DNA from: Mesobacillus jeotgali
GTDB lineage: Bacteria > Bacillota > Bacilli > Bacillales > Cytobacillaceae
Reading direction: 5' to 3'
Assembly (NCBI RefSeq): GCF_002874535.1
Contig: NZ_CP025025.1
Location: forward strand, 4,459,353-4,523,352
Length of the DNA: 64,000 nucleotides
Shown here piece after piece: positions 62,101 to 64,000 of this stretch (the stretch's first letter is position 1; each line of letters starts with the position of its first letter). The translations under genes and the position numbers were made by a program. The notes beneath the pieces were generated by a model. The model searched no databases, had not been told where the DNA came from, and worked only from the letters and a program-made list of their open reading frames with translations.

Positions 62101-62970
62101 GTGAAGGTTTTAGTGAAGGCGCCAGCAAAAATCAATTTGTCACTTGATGTTTTGCACAAACGTCCGGACGGTTACCATGAGGTGGAAATGGTCATGACGA
62201 CGATTGATTTGGCTGATCGCATTGAACTTAGTTTACTAGAAGAAGACAGGATCGTAATCCATTCCCATAATCGGTTTGTACCTGATGATCAGCGGAATCT
62301 TGCTTACCAGGCAGCGCATCTGTTGAAGGAGAGGTTCCAGGTTAAGCAAGGTGTTATTATCGGCATTGAGAAGACTATTCCGGTGGCAGCAGGGCTTGCT
62401 GGCGGCAGCAGTGATGCAGCGGCCACGTTAAGAGGCTTGAATAAGCTATGGAAGCTTGGTCTGTCATTGGACGAGCTGGCTGTGCTCGGCGCTGAAATTG
62501 GTTCAGACGTTTCTTTCTGTGTTTACGGTGGAACAGCGCTTGCGACGGGCAGAGGGGAAATTATTGAACAACTGCCGGCACCGCCGACGTGCTGGATTGT
62601 TTTGGCGAAGCCGTTTATCGGTGTATCGACGGCAGAAGTATATCGCCGTCTTAATGTAGAGACGGTTCAGCATCCGCCTACAAAGCAAATGATATCCGCG
62701 ATTGAAAATGGGGATTTCCATGGAGTCTGCAACAGTGTCGGAAATGTTTTGGAAGATGTGACGCTTTCGCTTTATCCTGAGGTAGCCCAGATCAAGGACC
62801 AAATGAAGAGGTTTGGTGCTGACGCTGTTTTGATGAGCGGAAGCGGTCCGACAGTATTCAGCCTTGTGGCTCATGATTCACGGATGCATCGAATTTATAA
62901 CGGCCTACGAGGGTTCTGTGACCAGGTATTTGCAGTGAGAATGCTTGGAGAGCGCCACACTCTTGATTAA
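62101..62970 (+). CDS. ispE: 4-diphosphocytidyl-2-C-methyl-D-erythritol kinase
   Basis: GHMP kinase of the MEP isoprenoid pathway. It has 289 residues from GTG 62101, with AGGTGGA upstream; a GTG nine bases earlier lacks one. Motifs: [13 protein letters not shown] at the start, the phosphate loop [20 protein letters not shown], and the C-terminal [13 protein letters not shown]. It lies between sspF and purR as in B. subtilis. Confidence 0.97.
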   Translation: MKVLVKAPAKINLSLDVLHKRPDGYHEVEMVMTTIDLADRIELSLLEEDRIVIHSHNRFVPDDQRNLAYQAAHLLKERFQVKQGVIIGIEKTIPVAAGLAGGSSDAAATLRGLNKLWKLGLSLDELAVLGAEIGSDVSFCVYGGTALATGRGEIIEQLPAPPTCWIVLAKPFIGVSTAEVYRRLNVETVQHPPTKQMISAIENGDFHGVCNSVGNVLEDVTLSLYPEVAQIKDQMKRFGADAVLMSGSGPTVFSLVAHDSRMHRIYNGLRGFCDQVFAVRMLGERHTLD

Positions 62971-63025
62971 ATCCGTATAATGGTGGTATATTAACCTTAA
63001 ATATTCGGATTTTGGAGGTTCTTGA

Positions 63026-63850
63026 ATGAAATTTCGACGCAGCGAGCGTTTGATCGATATGACGACTTATTTACTGGAACATCCGCGCCAATTGGTACCG
63101 TTAACCTATTTTGCCGAGAAGTATGGTTCAGCAAAGTCCTCAATCAGTGAAGATCTCGGAATCATCAAAGAAACATTTGAACAGCGGGGCATCGGTGTCC
63201 TGCAGACCGTGCCAGGCGCAGCCGGCGGAGTCAAGTTCCACGTCCATGTCAGTGAAGAAAAAGCCAGGAAGGTAATCGATGAACTTTGTACCGTGATGGC
63301 AAGTCCTGATCGATTGCTGCCAGGCGGTTACCTTTACATGAATGATATCCTTGGAAATCCAGCAATTGTGCAGGAAGTCGGAAGGCTCCTTGCATCTGCT
63401 TTTGCAGATAAGGATATCGAAGTTGTCATGACCGTGGCTACGAAAGGGATTCCAATCGCTTACGCAGTCGCAAGCCACTTGAATGTTCCTGTCGTGATTG
63501 TCAGAAGGGATAGCAAAGTGACAGAAGGATCGACGGTCAGTATCAACTATGTCTCAGGTTCATCAAAAAGAATCCAGACGATGGTGCTATCAAAGCGCAG
63601 CCTTGCAGAGGGTTCAAAGGTTCTGATTGTCGATGACTTCATGAAAGCAGGCGGTACCGTTAATGGCATGATCAACTTGCTTGAAGAGTTTAATGCAGAG
63701 TTAGCGGGAATAGCGGTACTGGTTGAATCGGAGAATATCGAAGAAAGACTTGTCGATGAGTATCTATCACTCGTCCGCCTTTCAGATGTAGACGTAAAAG
63801 AACGAAATATTACCGTGAGTGAAGGAAATTTCTTCGCTCGCAGAGAATAG
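63026..63850 (+). CDS. purR: Purine operon repressor PurR
   Basis: Bacillus-type PurR, a winged-helix repressor joined to a phosphoribosyltransferase-like domain that senses PRPP and, in recent work, ppGpp. It has 274 residues. The N-terminal winged helix covers about 1-75 ([20 protein letters not shown]); the PRPP motif is [14 protein letters not shown]. The ATG follows TGGAGG. ridA follows after 32 bases. Confidence 0.97.
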   Translation: MKFRRSERLIDMTTYLLEHPRQLVPLTYFAEKYGSAKSSISEDLGIIKETFEQRGIGVLQTVPGAAGGVKFHVHVSEEKARKVIDELCTVMASPDRLLPGGYLYMNDILGNPAIVQEVGRLLASAFADKDIEVVMTVATKGIPIAYAVASHLNVPVVIVRRDSKVTEGSTVSINYVSGSSKRIQTMVLSKRSLAEGSKVLIVDDFMKAGGTVNGMINLLEEFNAELAGIAVLVESENIEERLVDEYLSLVRLSDVDVKERNITVSEGNFFARRE

Positions 63851-63882
63851 TTGTTCATATAACAAATAGACGAGGTGACAAT

Positions 63883-64000
63883 ATGAATATTGTACAAACT
63901 TCAAACGCGCCTGCCGCAATCGGTCCATATTCGCAAGGTGTCGTTGTGAACAATCTTTTCTACAGCTCAGGCCAGATTCCTTTGACTCCAGAGGGTGTAA
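63883..64000 (+). CDS. ridA: Reactive intermediate deaminase RidA/YabJ, N-terminal part (cut by window edge)
   Basis: Enamine/imine deaminase of the YjgF/RidA family, present only as its first 39 codons; the gene continues beyond 64000. It begins [20 protein letters not shown] and continues [13 protein letters not shown], both family-specific. The ATG has CGAGGTGAC upstream. It is in the purR-yabJ operon, as in B. subtilis. Confidence 0.95.
   Translation, partial: MNIVQTSNAPAAIGPYSQGVVVNNLFYSSGQIPLTPEGV

Overview
This window is the replication-origin region of a Bacillaceae chromosome (Bacillota, moderate G+C). Gene order closely follows Bacillus subtilis from spoIIIJ-rnpA-rpmH through oriC-dnaA-dnaN to purR-ridA. 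The sporulation genes (bofA, csfB, sleL/yaaH, yabG, sspF) indicate an endospore former. The 16S sequence and the recurrent intergenic repeats look like the Mesobacillus/'Bacillus jeotgali' neighbourhood, but that is recollection, not a search.

Layout. Positions 1-12600 hold the minus-strand spoIIIJ (cut by the window edge), rnpA and rpmH, the bipartite oriC around dnaA, then dnaN, rlbA/yaaA, recF, remB, gyrB, gyrA and an HD-GYP-like gene with a degenerate HD motif. A first rRNA operon without tRNA genes follows (12978-17861). Next come a 52-bp tandem array, yaaC, guaB, dacA, pdxS-pdxT, a T-box-controlled serS, tRNA-Ser, a 51-bp tandem array, dck-dgk, sleL, yaaI, tadA, the SRP RNA, dnaX, yaaK, recR, yaaL and bofA. 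A second rRNA operon (34936-40014) is nearly identical to the first but carries tRNA-Ile and tRNA-Ala in its spacer. Then come csfB behind a sigma-F-type promoter and yaaO.

The unusual part is 42796-46941. In B. subtilis a single ordinary tmk lies between yaaO and darA. Here there is a visibly A+T-rich block of five genes: a divergent thymidylate-kinase-like protein whose Walker A lysine is a threonine; a calcineurin-type metallophosphoesterase; a protein that aligns by eye with thymidylate synthase but has serine in place of the catalytic cysteine; a MazG-type pyrophosphohydrolase; and a second thymidylate-synthase homologue that keeps most catalytic residues but has an unrelated C-terminal half. 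The last four genes overlap one another (14, 10 and 14 nt) and start behind a promoter whose start site falls in a 24-bp perfect palindrome. This looks like an acquired pyrimidine-deoxynucleotide cassette sitting at the tmk locus. A role in nucleotide modification or phage defence is inference, and it is the best candidate for an undescribed system here.

From 47236 the standard order resumes: darA, yaaR, holB, ricT, yabA, yabB, rsmI (no yazA between the last two), abrB, metS, tatD/yabD, yabE, rnmV, rsmA/ksgA, yabG, veg, sspF, ispE, purR and the start of ridA. Dispersed structured repeats of a shared family lie at 4865, 34619, 40811, 57651 and 61691. Most genes are replication, recombination, translation and sporulation housekeeping. 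Coordinates of RNA ends, promoters and terminators were read by eye; homology statements come from remembered family sequences and motifs, not from searches.
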